64,000 nt of DNA from Streptomyces sp. STR69 (GTDB taxonomy: Bacteria > Actinomycetota > Actinomycetes > Streptomycetales > Streptomycetaceae). The stretch lies in assembly GCF_024519455.1 (NCBI RefSeq), contig NZ_JALJRY010000008.1, forward strand, positions 1 through 64,000, in the 5' to 3' direction. The position numbers were made by a program, and so were the translations under genes. Under the pieces are notes generated by a model, which was given only the letters and a program-made list of their open reading frames with translations, had not been told where the DNA came from and made no database searches. Below, one piece after another: positions 33,314 to 41,265 of this stretch (its first letter is position 1; every line of letters starts with the position of its first letter).

Positions 33314-33727
33314 GTCATCGCTTCCCGGTGTGCGGCGTCGCGGGGGGTGATCCGACGGTGTGTGGCGGCCCCGGTCTAGGGGATGACCGGGGCCGCCCTG
33401 GGCGCTCGCGCAGGCGATGCCCGACCGAACACCCCTGGCGCCGACGCGGGTAGGAGACGGCGGCTGAGGGTGTCCGTGCAGGAGCCCCGAGGGACGGGTG
33501 TCGCCGGCGCGGCAGGTGGAGCGGCGTGCGCATGGGCGGACCGGTGCTTTCTCGGGGCGGGTGCGAGCGCTGGGCTCACGGGTGCGGAACGGGTCCGGAG
33601 TGGGCCGGACGCGATCCGTGAGCAGTATTTATATATGCCGTCCGCTTTGCAAGGCGTATGAAAACATTCATGCGTGAAATGGGCGGAATGATCCCGGTTT
33701 GAAGTGATTGGAGGGGGGAGTTGCGGG
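33314..33727. other. Gene-free region with AT-rich stretch
   Basis: About 410 bp between the RpiR stop and the helical-protein start with no convincing gene. The right part is unusually AT-rich for this genome: TATTTATATATGCCG near 33626-33640, then AAAACATTCATG, with an inverted repeat ATGAA-AACA-TTCAT at 33658-33671. A 92-codon frame here has no ribosome site or coding character. AT-rich spots in Streptomyces are often promoters or targets of the nucleoid protein Lsr2. The left part has the hairpin described separately. Confidence 0.5.
33364..33397. terminator. Strong hairpin, terminator or leader structure
   Basis: GGCGGCCCCGGTC (33364-33376) pairs perfectly over 13 bp with GACCGGGGCCGCC (33385-33397), with an 8-base loop. 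It lies 51 bp upstream of the helical-protein gene (minus strand) and 330 bp past the RpiR stop. It could end RpiR transcription or act in the leader of the helical-protein message. Confidence 0.6.
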
Positions 33728-34651
33728 TCAGTCCCGCATGAAGAACTGGTGCTGCTCGGCGATCTGCTCGTAGTCCTCCAGGCGGGCCTGGGTGCGCTCC
33801 GGATCGGCGTCCGTCATGGCCTGGAGCAGCGCGGCGGCCATCACGCCCGGCGCCGCGTAGGAGTCGAAGACCAGGCGGGAGCCGGTGCCGATGGCGAAGG
33901 TGATGTCGGCCTCGTCGGCCAGCGCGCCGAGCGCGAGATCGGTCACCAGGGCCACCTTGAGCCCGGCGCTGCGGGCCACCCGGAGCGTGGTCAGCGTCTC
34001 GTGCGCGTGCCGCGGCATGTCGAAGGCCAGCAGCCAGGTGCCGCCCGCCTCGCGGGACTGCAGGATCGCGTCGTAGGCGACGCTGCCGCCCCTGGTCACC
34101 AGCCGTACGTCGGGGTGGATACGGCGTGCGGCGTACGCGAAGTACTCGGCCAGCGAGACGGAGATGCGCAGGCCGAGCACGGTCAGCGGGGTGGACGCCG
34201 ACAGTTCGCGGCCGACCTCGATCAGCCGGTCGGGGTCGGCGAAGTCCCGGCGCAGGTTCTCCAGGTTCTCGATCTCGGCGTCGACCGCGGCCTGCAGCTC
34301 GTTGCTGCGGTTCACCTCGGCCGCCGCGGGGCCGCCCGCGAGGGTGCGCAGGGCGATCGCCTGCAGCCGCTCCCGTAGCGCCGGGTAACCGCTGAAGCCG
34401 ACCGCCGCGGCGAACCGGGTCACCGAGGGCTGGCTCACGCCGACGCGTTCCGCGAGATCGGTGATGGAGAGGAACGCGGCCTCGGTGATGTGCTCGATCA
34501 GGTACTGGGCGATGCGCCGCTGGCCCGGCGACAGCCGTGGCCCGTCGAAGAGTTCGCGGAGCTGGGAAGTCGGCGCCGCCCCGACTTCCGGGTCGGTCTT
34601 TCCCGAGGTGATCGCGGATGCCTGGGCACGTGCCTGCTGCGGCGATGGCAC
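33728..34651 (-). CDS. RpiR/MurR-family transcriptional regulator
   Basis: 307 residues. GTG 34651 (MPSPQQARAQASAITSG) is chosen because AAAGGAGG lies 8 bases upstream; GTG at 34681 is in frame but has a weaker site. The RpiR-type HTH spans about 35-105 (ITEAAFLSITDLAERVGVSQPSVTRFAAAVGFSGYPALRERLQ). The C-terminal SIS domain (about 125-275) binds phosphosugars: LTVLGLRISVSLAEYFAYAARRI, LLAFDMPRHAHETLTTLRVARSAGLKVALVTD. RpiR proteins typically sense amino-sugar or pentose phosphates. No clear target is adjacent. Confidence 0.92.
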   Translation of the reverse strand: MPSPQQARAQASAITSGKTDPEVGAAPTSQLRELFDGPRLSPGQRRIAQYLIEHITEAAFLSITDLAERVGVSQPSVTRFAAAVGFSGYPALRERLQAIALRTLAGGPAAAEVNRSNELQAAVDAEIENLENLRRDFADPDRLIEVGRELSASTPLTVLGLRISVSLAEYFAYAARRIHPDVRLVTRGGSVAYDAILQSREAGGTWLLAFDMPRHAHETLTTLRVARSAGLKVALVTDLALGALADEADITFAIGTGSRLVFDSYAAPGVMAAALLQAMTDADPERTQARLEDYEQIAEQHQFFMRD

Positions 34652-34718
34652 GGATCCGCCTCCTTTGTCTCCCACGGTCACTCAAGATAGCTCACAGAGC
34701 GTTGTGACCAGTGGGCGA

Positions 34719-36440
34719 TCAGCGCCGGTAAATGGTGATCGAATGACCGACTTGATCGATCGAACGACTGCTGTCGATCAACTCGGCCAGGTTCCCCCGT
34801 GCTTTGTCGATCGCGGTGTCCGACACGACCAGCAGACCGTGCACCTCGCCCACCCCCGCCTTGCGCGGATCGGACGACTCGATGCCGTAGTACGACGGCA
34901 CACCGCTGCCCTTGTAGACCAGCCAGATCCGCTCGCCCGCGTACCGCTCACGGAGCCGGTCGGCGAGCCGGCCGAGGTCCTGGCCCCAGTCCACGTTGGA
35001 GTCGTGCAGTCGCAGATAGGTCTTCGCCGGACCGCCGAACGCCTCGTTGGAGTACGGCAGATAGTAGGGGAACGTCCGCAGCGAACTGACCGCGACGAAC
35101 GCCACCAGCAGCCCCGTGGACAGCGGAGCCCACCGCCATCGCAGCACCGGCACACAGGCCGCCGCGACCGCCAGGAACATCGGCACGAAGATCGCGTACC
35201 GCGTACCGAAGTCCCGCGAGCCGTCCATCGCCGCGGCCAGCAGCACCGCGGTGGGCCCGAGCAGATAGGGCGCCGCCGGCCGCAGCCGCCGTACCGCCAC
35301 GACCGTGACGGCTCCCGCCGCCCACAGGGCGAGCATGCCGAGCGGGGTCTTCACCAGGAGCGCCGCGGGCAGGTAGTACCAGTGGGACCCGGTGTAGAGG
35401 TGCCCGAACAGGAAGCCCTGCCACGGGTAGTCCTCAAGACCGAACTGGATGCGCATCCCGTCGAGGAACGCCCGCGGGAACGGCAGCAGTTCGACCACCC
35501 GCCCGCGCAACCCGTGGATGGCGGGCACCGGTTCCGTGGACGTGAACCGCAACCGCGGATCGACCGCGAGATACGACGCCCAGACGACGGCGACCGCCAC
35601 CAGCGCGACGACCACCGCGCTCGCGGCGCCGAGGAGCAGCGCCCGCCGCCGGGCCGCCCGGTCGGCCGGGCGGCGGGCGGACCACACCGACACCACGGCC
35701 AGGAGCATCAGCACGGGTAGGGCGGGCAGGGCGCTCATCTTCGTCGCCACGGCCGCACCGAGCGCGGCGCCCGCGAGCGGGACGTACAGCCGGGGCCGCC
35801 GCCGGGCCCGCCACAGCAGCCACACCGACGTCAGCAGGAAGCCCGCCTGCGGTACGTCCAGGGTGGCCAGCGAGCCGTGTGCGATCACGTCGGGGGAGAA
35901 CGCGTAGAGGGCGAGTGCCGCCAACCCCCTTGCCGCGCCCACGAGTTCACGGGCGAAGGCGAAGACGACCAGCCCGAACAGCAGCGTCAGCACGATCACC
36001 GGAAGCCGGGCCCAGAACATCAGCCGCCAGGGGTCGTTGCCCGACTCGTACAGCAGATGGCGGCCCAACTCGCCCTGGTCGCCCTTGTAGGAGGCGTCGA
36101 AGTGCGGGTCGGCGAGGGCGATTCCGGCGGCGATCACCAGCTTCCCGAGGGGCGGGTGCTCGGGGTTGTAGTCGAGGCTGTGCTCGCGCAGATAGACGGT
36201 GGCGGTGGCCACGTACACCGGCTCGTCGATGGTCGGGGTCTGCTGTACGGCGGTCGTGACCATCACGGCGGCCATCTGCGCGAGGAGCAGTGCCACGAGG
36301 AGCGGCAGCAGCCACCGCCGGTGGCGCCGCAGCCCGGCGCGGAGGCGGACCGGCCGGCTCTCGGTCGCGCGCGGCGGAGGCCCGCCGCCGTCGTCGAGCG
36401 TGCCGGGGTCGAGGACCGAGTGCTGTTCGCGCGCCATCAT
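34719..36440 (-). CDS. GT39-like polytopic glycosyltransferase (phospholipid-carrier dependent)
   Basis: 573 residues. About ten predicted membrane helices. An acidic motif after the first helix (TPTIDEPVYVATATVYLREH) and YNPEHPPLGKLVIAAG match the Asp/Glu-containing first loop of GT39/ArnT-type enzymes, which take a sugar from a polyprenyl phosphate on the outer face of the membrane. The C-terminal soluble part has LHDSNVDWGQDLGRLADRLRE and YKGSGVPSYYG, typical of these enzymes. The acceptor could be protein or wall glycan. No neighbouring gene identifies it. Confidence 0.85.
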   Translation of the reverse strand: MMAREQHSVLDPGTLDDGGGPPPRATESRPVRLRAGLRRHRRWLLPLLVALLLAQMAAVMVTTAVQQTPTIDEPVYVATATVYLREHSLDYNPEHPPLGKLVIAAGIALADPHFDASYKGDQGELGRHLLYESGNDPWRLMFWARLPVIVLTLLFGLVVFAFARELVGAARGLAALALYAFSPDVIAHGSLATLDVPQAGFLLTSVWLLWRARRRPRLYVPLAGAALGAAVATKMSALPALPVLMLLAVVSVWSARRPADRAARRRALLLGAASAVVVALVAVAVVWASYLAVDPRLRFTSTEPVPAIHGLRGRVVELLPFPRAFLDGMRIQFGLEDYPWQGFLFGHLYTGSHWYYLPAALLVKTPLGMLALWAAGAVTVVAVRRLRPAAPYLLGPTAVLLAAAMDGSRDFGTRYAIFVPMFLAVAAACVPVLRWRWAPLSTGLLVAFVAVSSLRTFPYYLPYSNEAFGGPAKTYLRLHDSNVDWGQDLGRLADRLRERYAGERIWLVYKGSGVPSYYGIESSDPRKAGVGEVHGLLVVSDTAIDKARGNLAELIDSSRSIDQVGHSITIYRR

Positions 36441-36532
36441 CCGCCCTGCGGTGAGGCCGGCCGCTCGGTGGCGGGAGCGATCCGGAGCCGGGTCATGGCC
36501 CTACTGTCGCATCGCTCCCGCCACCAGGGGCG

Positions 36533-38461
36533 TCACCGCTTCAGGAGTCGTACCGACAGACCTTCCGCCGTATACACGGGTACGGCCCGCAGCTTGTCCG
36601 AGTTCAGCGTGATGCTGTCGAACTGGCCGCGCAGCGCCGAGGCGCCCAGGACGCGCACCGTGGAGCCAGCGGCCGGCGGGTGCTCGGCGTCGAGCCGCAG
36701 GGACAGCGTGCTGCCCTTGCCGAGCGTCGCACGCCGGGTGACCTCGACGGCGGGCTGGTGGCCCGAGCGCAGCGTGACCTCCAGGCCGGCGGACTGCTGG
36801 GTGTAGGTGCCGTGGATCTGCACGGACTCGGAGACCCGCAGCGAGCCGCCGAGCACACTCACGTCACCGTGGCCGAGCGCGTGCGCCGAACCGGCCACCA
36901 GCGCACCGGACGTGAGAACGGTCCCGCCGGTGTACGCGTTGTGCCCGGTCAGGGTGAGCGTCCCGGTGCCCTGCTTGGTCAGGCCACCGCAGCCGTCGAT
37001 GTCGTTGCGCCAGGCGTCGGCCGCGCCGAAGCCCCCGGCAGCCGCGTCGAGGGTGACGACCACATCGGAGTCGAAGGAGCCGTAACCGTCCGCCGCCGCG
37101 AAGAGGTTGAGGCGCCCCCACTGCTCGAAGCCGTCGAGCAGGACGTAGCCGGAGGGGAGCGCGGTGGTGCGCAGCACCTCGCGCCGCTGGGCCGCGGAGA
37201 GGTACGGCTGCCGGGTCTCCAGCAGCACCTCCGCGCCCTTGGGCACGGTCAGCGCCGTGTCCCGGCCGCTGCGGGTCAGGACGTAGGTGAACTTGGGCTG
37301 CACGACACGGGAGTTGGCGGTCCGGTCCGCGTACGGGTCGGTCGCGGTGGTCGCCGAGTGCGCGTAGGTGTACAGGGTGTCCGCCGTCGTGCCGGTCTGC
37401 GCCTCGAAGTAGGCGAGGGCCTGGGCGCGGGCGGCGGCCTTGAGTTCGGCGTTGGCCGGGTCGGCGAGGGTGGCGGCGGCCAGCGCGGTGGCCATGATGC
37501 GACCGCCCATGACGTCGACCGTGGAGTGCATGCCGGCCATGATCCGGGTGTGGCTCAACTCCAGGGTGCGGGTGACCAGTTCCTGGAAACGCTCCGGTAC
37601 GGCGTAGGCGTAGGCGAGGCCCGCCAGGTGGAAGGCGTTGGTGTGGCCGCTGGGGAAGCCGCCGTCGTCGACCGGAGACGTGCTGCGCTGGCGCAGGAGT
37701 TGGGGCGCGACGATCACCTTGGAGTCGTACACCGGGTAGCCGAGCGCGTCGACCGTGCCGGTGTCGACGACCTCGCTCTTCTCGTTCATGCGCCACGGGC
37801 GCGGGTACTGGTAGGCGTACTTGCCCGGGTTGCCCGACGCGTAGTTGCCGCGCAGGGTGTCGACCAGTTCGGCCACCTTGCCGAGCGCGGAGTCGTGCGA
37901 GCCGGCGCCGAGCGCGGAACCGGCGGGCGCGCCGGCCGGGACGGCGTCACTGATCGTGGTGGCGGGCGTACCGTCCGGGGCGCCGGTGATCGAAGTGACC
38001 GCCAGGGCACCCGACTTGTACAGGTCGGCCAGCGGACCCAGGCCGGCGATCATCGCGTAGCTCTGGTGCTGCCGGTCGTAGAGGAAGGCCTCCTTGGCCT
38101 GTGCCTCGGTGCGGTGGGTGGTGAGGTCGATGCAGTACCGCATGTTGGCGCGCAGGATCTCGGGGCGCAGCGGGGTGCCGGTGTTCCAGGTGGCGCCCGT
38201 CTTCCATATCCGGGCCATACCGCCGAGGACCCGGACCACGGCGTTGGTCTCGGGCGTGAGGTTCGTGATGACGTTCGTCTTGTAGTCGTCGACGAACGCG
38301 AGCGGAGCCGTGGTGGCCTTGGCGTCCGCGGCGGCCAGCCAGCTGACCAGCGTGGGCGCTGCGACCACACCGGCCGAGGCGCCGAGCGAGGTCTTGAGGA
38401 AACCACGTCTGTTCACTGCGAGTCGACCGGCGTCAGTGCGGTGCCCGGCGGGTGACGGCAT
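36533..38461 (-). CDS. Tat-exported PAP2-type acid phosphatase with beta-helix repeat region
   Basis: 642 residues. Twin-arginine signal NRRGFLKTSLGASAGVV (about 17-45). The acid phosphatase motifs are complete: K214-x6-R221-P222 (KYAYQYPRP), PSGHT (270-274, H273) and R306-x5-H312-x3-D316 (HTRIMAGMHSTVD). The first third is a helical insert (about 60-150). At about residue 485-520 an autotransporter-type strand-turn-strand repeat appears (GLTKQGTGTLTLTGHNAYTGG), followed by a beta-rich tail (VSVLGGSLRVSESVQIHGTY). Secreted phosphatase acting on phosphate esters. A PHO-box-like pair of direct repeats and a palindrome lie upstream. Confidence 0.88.
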   Translation of the reverse strand: MPSPAGHRTDAGRLAVNRRGFLKTSLGASAGVVAAPTLVSWLAAADAKATTAPLAFVDDYKTNVITNLTPETNAVVRVLGGMARIWKTGATWNTGTPLRPEILRANMRYCIDLTTHRTEAQAKEAFLYDRQHQSYAMIAGLGPLADLYKSGALAVTSITGAPDGTPATTISDAVPAGAPAGSALGAGSHDSALGKVAELVDTLRGNYASGNPGKYAYQYPRPWRMNEKSEVVDTGTVDALGYPVYDSKVIVAPQLLRQRSTSPVDDGGFPSGHTNAFHLAGLAYAYAVPERFQELVTRTLELSHTRIMAGMHSTVDVMGGRIMATALAAATLADPANAELKAAARAQALAYFEAQTGTTADTLYTYAHSATTATDPYADRTANSRVVQPKFTYVLTRSGRDTALTVPKGAEVLLETRQPYLSAAQRREVLRTTALPSGYVLLDGFEQWGRLNLFAAADGYGSFDSDVVVTLDAAAGGFGAADAWRNDIDGCGGLTKQGTGTLTLTGHNAYTGGTVLTSGALVAGSAHALGHGDVSVLGGSLRVSESVQIHGTYTQQSAGLEVTLRSGHQPAVEVTRRATLGKGSTLSLRLDAEHPPAAGSTVRVLGASALRGQFDSITLNSDKLRAVPVYTAEGLSVRLLKR

Positions 38462-38541
38462 GGGTGTGTGCCTCTCTTGAGTTCTACGGCCCAGGGGGCC
38501 GGTGGGGTCGTGCGATCTGCTGTGGTTCGTGGTGCGCGTGT

Positions 38542-38563
38542 GACGTATGAAAGCGCATACGTC
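38542..38563. promoter_or_regulatory. Palindrome GACGTATG-N6-CATACGTC upstream of the phosphatase gene
   Basis: Arms GACGTATG (38542-38549) and CATACGTC (38556-38563) match perfectly with the spacer AAAGCG. It lies 81-102 bp upstream of the phosphatase start codon, in its promoter region. The 22-bp layout is typical of dimeric repressor sites. The binding protein is unknown. Confidence 0.6.
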
Positions 38564-38626
38564 TACTGACGCGTACGTGCGAAGGTTTACGGCGGGCCGT
38601 GTCCCTGCGGAGGGGGTTCGGCGTCC

Positions 38627-38648
38627 GTCACATGACCCCCGGGTGAAC
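38627..38648 (-). promoter_or_regulatory. PHO-box-like pair of 11-bp direct repeats
   Basis: On the minus strand two contiguous 11-bp units, GTTCACCCGGG (38648-38638) and GGTCATGTGAC (38637-38627), each begin with the G(T/G)TCA core of Streptomyces PhoP binding units. The site lies 166-187 bp upstream of the secreted phosphatase start on the same strand and after the end of the kinase gene. A PhoP-controlled phosphatase is biologically sensible; the second unit is a weaker match. Confidence 0.5.
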
Positions 38649-38662
38649 GGGAGTTGTGCGGT

Positions 38663-39562
38663 TCACAGGATCGATCGGGCCAGTGCCACCGCGCCCTCGA
38701 CGGGCGGTACCCGGATGGGCTGCGGCCGTGCCCCCGGTACCCGCTCGGCGAGCGCGGTGGTGAAGGCTTCGTACAGGCGGGGCTGGGCGAGGACGGTGCC
38801 GCCCGCGACCACCACGTCGTCGACGGGGACGCCGCGTTCGGCGAGCCGTACGACGAGCGCGGCAAGGGAGCGGCCGGCCTCCGCTATCACCCCGCGTGCC
38901 AGGAGCGAGCCGGCGTCGGCCGCGGTGAAGACGGCGCGGGCGTGGCGGCCCCATTCGGCGGAGACGTCGGAAGCGCTTTCCAACGCGGCGCCGAGCGCGG
39001 GCACTTCGGCCACGGCGAACGCCTCGACGAGTCCCAGGGCGAGCGGGTCCGGAGCCTCGCCGCGGTCGTGCGCGGCCCAGGCGGCGCGGGCCGCCTCGCG
39101 GACGAGTCCGGCGGCGCCGCCCTCGTCGCCCAGTACGGCACCCCAGCCGCCCACTTGGAGCCGGCTGCCGTCGGCGAGCAGGCCCACCGCGACGGAACCG
39201 GTGCCGGCCACCAGGCCGACCCCCTTGTCCAACCCGGCCGCGGGGACGAGCAGTTCGGCGTCCCCCACGACGAGCGCGGGAATCCCGAGACGCCTTTCCA
39301 GCGCGGCCCGGATCTCGGCGCACTGGCGGGGCGTCTCACAGGCGTGCCCGCCCACGGCGACCGCGGACGGGCGCGCGTGTGCGGGCAGGGAGTCATGGAC
39401 CAGTGCGGTCAGCCAGTCGGCGGCGGTCGCGATGTCGTGCGGCCGCCAGCCGCTGCTGGCACGGACGTGGTCGGCGACGACATCCGAGCCCGCGCAGGCG
39501 CGCAGATGTGTCTTGGTGCCACCCACGTCGATGCCGACCACGAGGGGCGTGGAGTCCTGCAC
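38663..39562 (-). CDS. BadF/BadG-type ATPase, probable N-acetylhexosamine kinase
   Basis: 299 residues from GTG 39562. Actin-like kinase fold: phosphate-1 loop LVVGIDVGGTKTHLRACAG, VVGDAELLVPAAG, phosphate-2 VGLVAGTGSVAVGLLADGSRLQVGGWGAVLGDEGGAAGLVREAARA, adenosine-site VVVAGGTVLAQPRL. This branch includes N-acetylglucosamine kinases. The gene diverges from a ROK regulator, and a sugar importer follows on the opposite strand, so it probably phosphorylates a sugar taken up by that importer. The specific sugar is not evident. Confidence 0.85.
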   Translation of the reverse strand: MQDSTPLVVGIDVGGTKTHLRACAGSDVVADHVRASSGWRPHDIATAADWLTALVHDSLPAHARPSAVAVGGHACETPRQCAEIRAALERRLGIPALVVGDAELLVPAAGLDKGVGLVAGTGSVAVGLLADGSRLQVGGWGAVLGDEGGAAGLVREAARAAWAAHDRGEAPDPLALGLVEAFAVAEVPALGAALESASDVSAEWGRHARAVFTAADAGSLLARGVIAEAGRSLAALVVRLAERGVPVDDVVVAGGTVLAQPRLYEAFTTALAERVPGARPQPIRVPPVEGAVALARSIL

Positions 39563-39690
39563 GGAACCTCTTTCGTCGTTGCGCTGTGCTGCGACGGTGG
39601 GCGAACCGTGTCCGGGGGGACGGAAGTTGAAGCGCTAGGGAAGCCCCGGGACGGGCTTCTGTCGGACCACGGCAGGCGAGTACCGTGACG

Positions 39691-39714
39691 TTCGTTAGGA
39701 AGTTAACTAACGAA
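39691..39714. promoter_or_regulatory. Probable ROK operator, TTCGTTAG-N8-CTAACGAA
   Basis: Perfect 8-bp inverted arms TTCGTTAG (39691-39698) and CTAACGAA (39707-39714) around an 8-bp AT-rich spacer (GAAGTTAA). It lies between the divergent kinase and ROK start codons. The GTTAGGAA/TAAC elements resemble published ROK-family sites in spirit. The adjacent ROK protein is the natural candidate binder. Confidence 0.7.
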
Positions 39715-39845
39715 GTACAGTGCGTCAAGAGGCATCGCGTATCAGGCAACGGGGACCACTGTCCGGGGCCGCGTGACGCCAGGACATCCCATCGCCGCGC
39801 CCCATGGACACCCTCCGGGCGCGCGGCCTGTGAACTGGGGGAAGT

Positions 39846-40991
39846 GTGGAACACGTCGTGGCGCGGGTGTCTCGGCTGACCGAGAGCGCGAGCGCGGTGT
39901 TCGAGGTGCTGGCCAGAGCCGGCAGCGCGACCCGCCCGCAGCTCGCGAGCCTGGCCGGCCTCTCCAAACCGACGGTGTCCTCCGCCGTCGTGGAACTGGA
40001 GAACGTCCAGCTCGCCGCCCATTCGGGCACCGCCTCGGGCGGCACGGGCCGCAACGCCGCCGTCTACCGCCTGGGCCCGGCCGCCGGTGCCGTACTCGCC
40101 GTCGACCTCGGCCCCGCCCTCACCCGGGTGCGCGGCTGTGCCCTCGACGGCACCCTGCTGGCCGAGGCCACCGAGTCCCGCGAGGACGCGGCCGACGCCG
40201 TGCGCGAGGCCCTCGACGCGCTGCCCGCCGGCATCCCGCTGCGCACGGTCGTCGTCGCCGTCGGTGACGTCGCCGCGCGGAACCGGGTCGGCGCCGGGAT
40301 GCGCCCCGCGACCGCCAAGGCGGGCCCGGTGTTCGACGCCATGGCGGTGGCCCTGCCGCCCGGTGTACCGGTCCACCTGGAGAACAACGTCAACTGCGCC
40401 GCGCTCGCCGAACTGCACGAGGGCGCAGCGCGGGGCCGCGACACCTTCGGCTATCTGCGGATCGGCGTCGGTATCGGTCTCGGCATCGTCGTCGGCGGCC
40501 GGGTGCTGCGCGGCGCGAACGGCGCGGCCGGTGAGCTGGCCCGGCTGCCCTACCCCTGGGACGACGCCGTGGAGCCCCGCAGAGAGGCCCTGGAGGAGTA
40601 CGTCGGCGCCCGCTCGCTGCTGCGCCGGGCCGCCGCTGCTTGGCAGGAGACCGACGGGCCCTGCCCCGGCACCGCCGACCAGCTGTTCGCGCTGGCCGCG
40701 CAGGGGCAGCGCACGGCGTCCGCGCTGGTCGGCCGACACGCCGCCGACGTGGGCAGACTCGCGGCGGCCGTGGCCGCCGTACTGGACCCGGGACTGATCG
40801 TCCTGGGCGGCAGCACGGGCACGGACCCGCAGCTGCTGCCCGGGGTGCGCACCGAGCTGGGGCGACTGAGCTGGCCCACCGAGGTGGTGAGCAGCACGGT
40901 CGGCGATCTCGGCACCGTGGTGGGCGCCGCGCGGCTCGCGGTCGCCAGAGGAGTCCAAACCGTGACCGATGCCGCGGGGGTGAAGGATTGA
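39846..40991 (+). CDS. ROK-family transcriptional regulator
   Basis: 381 residues, start GTG 39846 with GGGGG upstream. N-terminal winged helix (AGSATRPQLASLAGLSKPTVSSAVVELENVQL) followed by an actin-like domain: AVDLGPALTRVRGCAL, HLENNVNCAALAELHEGAARGRDTFGYLRIGVGIGLGIVVGGRVLRGANGAAGELARLPY. The ROK zinc-Cys motif is missing, so a regulator rather than a kinase. Lies upstream of and parallel to the sugar importer operon and divergent from the kinase gene; a long palindrome lies between. Likely regulates both. Confidence 0.92.
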   Translation: MEHVVARVSRLTESASAVFEVLARAGSATRPQLASLAGLSKPTVSSAVVELENVQLAAHSGTASGGTGRNAAVYRLGPAAGAVLAVDLGPALTRVRGCALDGTLLAEATESREDAADAVREALDALPAGIPLRTVVVAVGDVAARNRVGAGMRPATAKAGPVFDAMAVALPPGVPVHLENNVNCAALAELHEGAARGRDTFGYLRIGVGIGLGIVVGGRVLRGANGAAGELARLPYPWDDAVEPRREALEEYVGARSLLRRAAAAWQETDGPCPGTADQLFALAAQGQRTASALVGRHAADVGRLAAAVAAVLDPGLIVLGGSTGTDPQLLPGVRTELGRLSWPTEVVSSTVGDLGTVVGAARLAVARGVQTVTDAAGVKD

Positions 40992-41014
40992 CGGCCTCGG
41001 ACTCGGTCTGCCAA

Positions 41015-41031
41015 TGTCCGGACAAGCGCTT
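41015..41031. promoter_or_regulatory. Overlapping palindromes TGTCCGGACA and AAGCGCTT before the importer operon
   Basis: TGTCCGGACA (41015-41024) and AAGCGCTT (41024-41031) are both perfect palindromes sharing one base, right after the ROK stop and 235 bp before the binding-protein start. AAGCGCTT is the centre of many LacI/GalR-type sites; the motif recurs as GGAAGCGCTTTCC inside the kinase gene (38969-38981). A further TTCTGCAGAA palindrome lies at 41195-41204. Function not demonstrated. Confidence 0.4.
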
Positions 41032-41265
41032 TCTAAGTCGGCCGGGACGTCGACTCGGAGTGAGCCTCCCGCCCGTACGAGAAGTACGGCAACCGCACCA
41101 GGGTGTGCTTGTGCGGCAGCGGCCGAGCGGGCCGGGGATGCCACCCATCAGAACGGCGAGGCCGGGCGAGGCCACGCCCCCGGAAAGCGAACCTTTCTGC
41201 AGAATGCACCTGTGCCGCCTCGGATGGCGCCGTGCTTCCTCCGCTACGAAGAAAAGGGATCGAAG

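Noticed and set aside
33383..33661. A 92-codon plus-strand frame in the AT-rich intergenic island
   Set aside because: No ribosome site, no family or coding character, and it crosses the hairpin.
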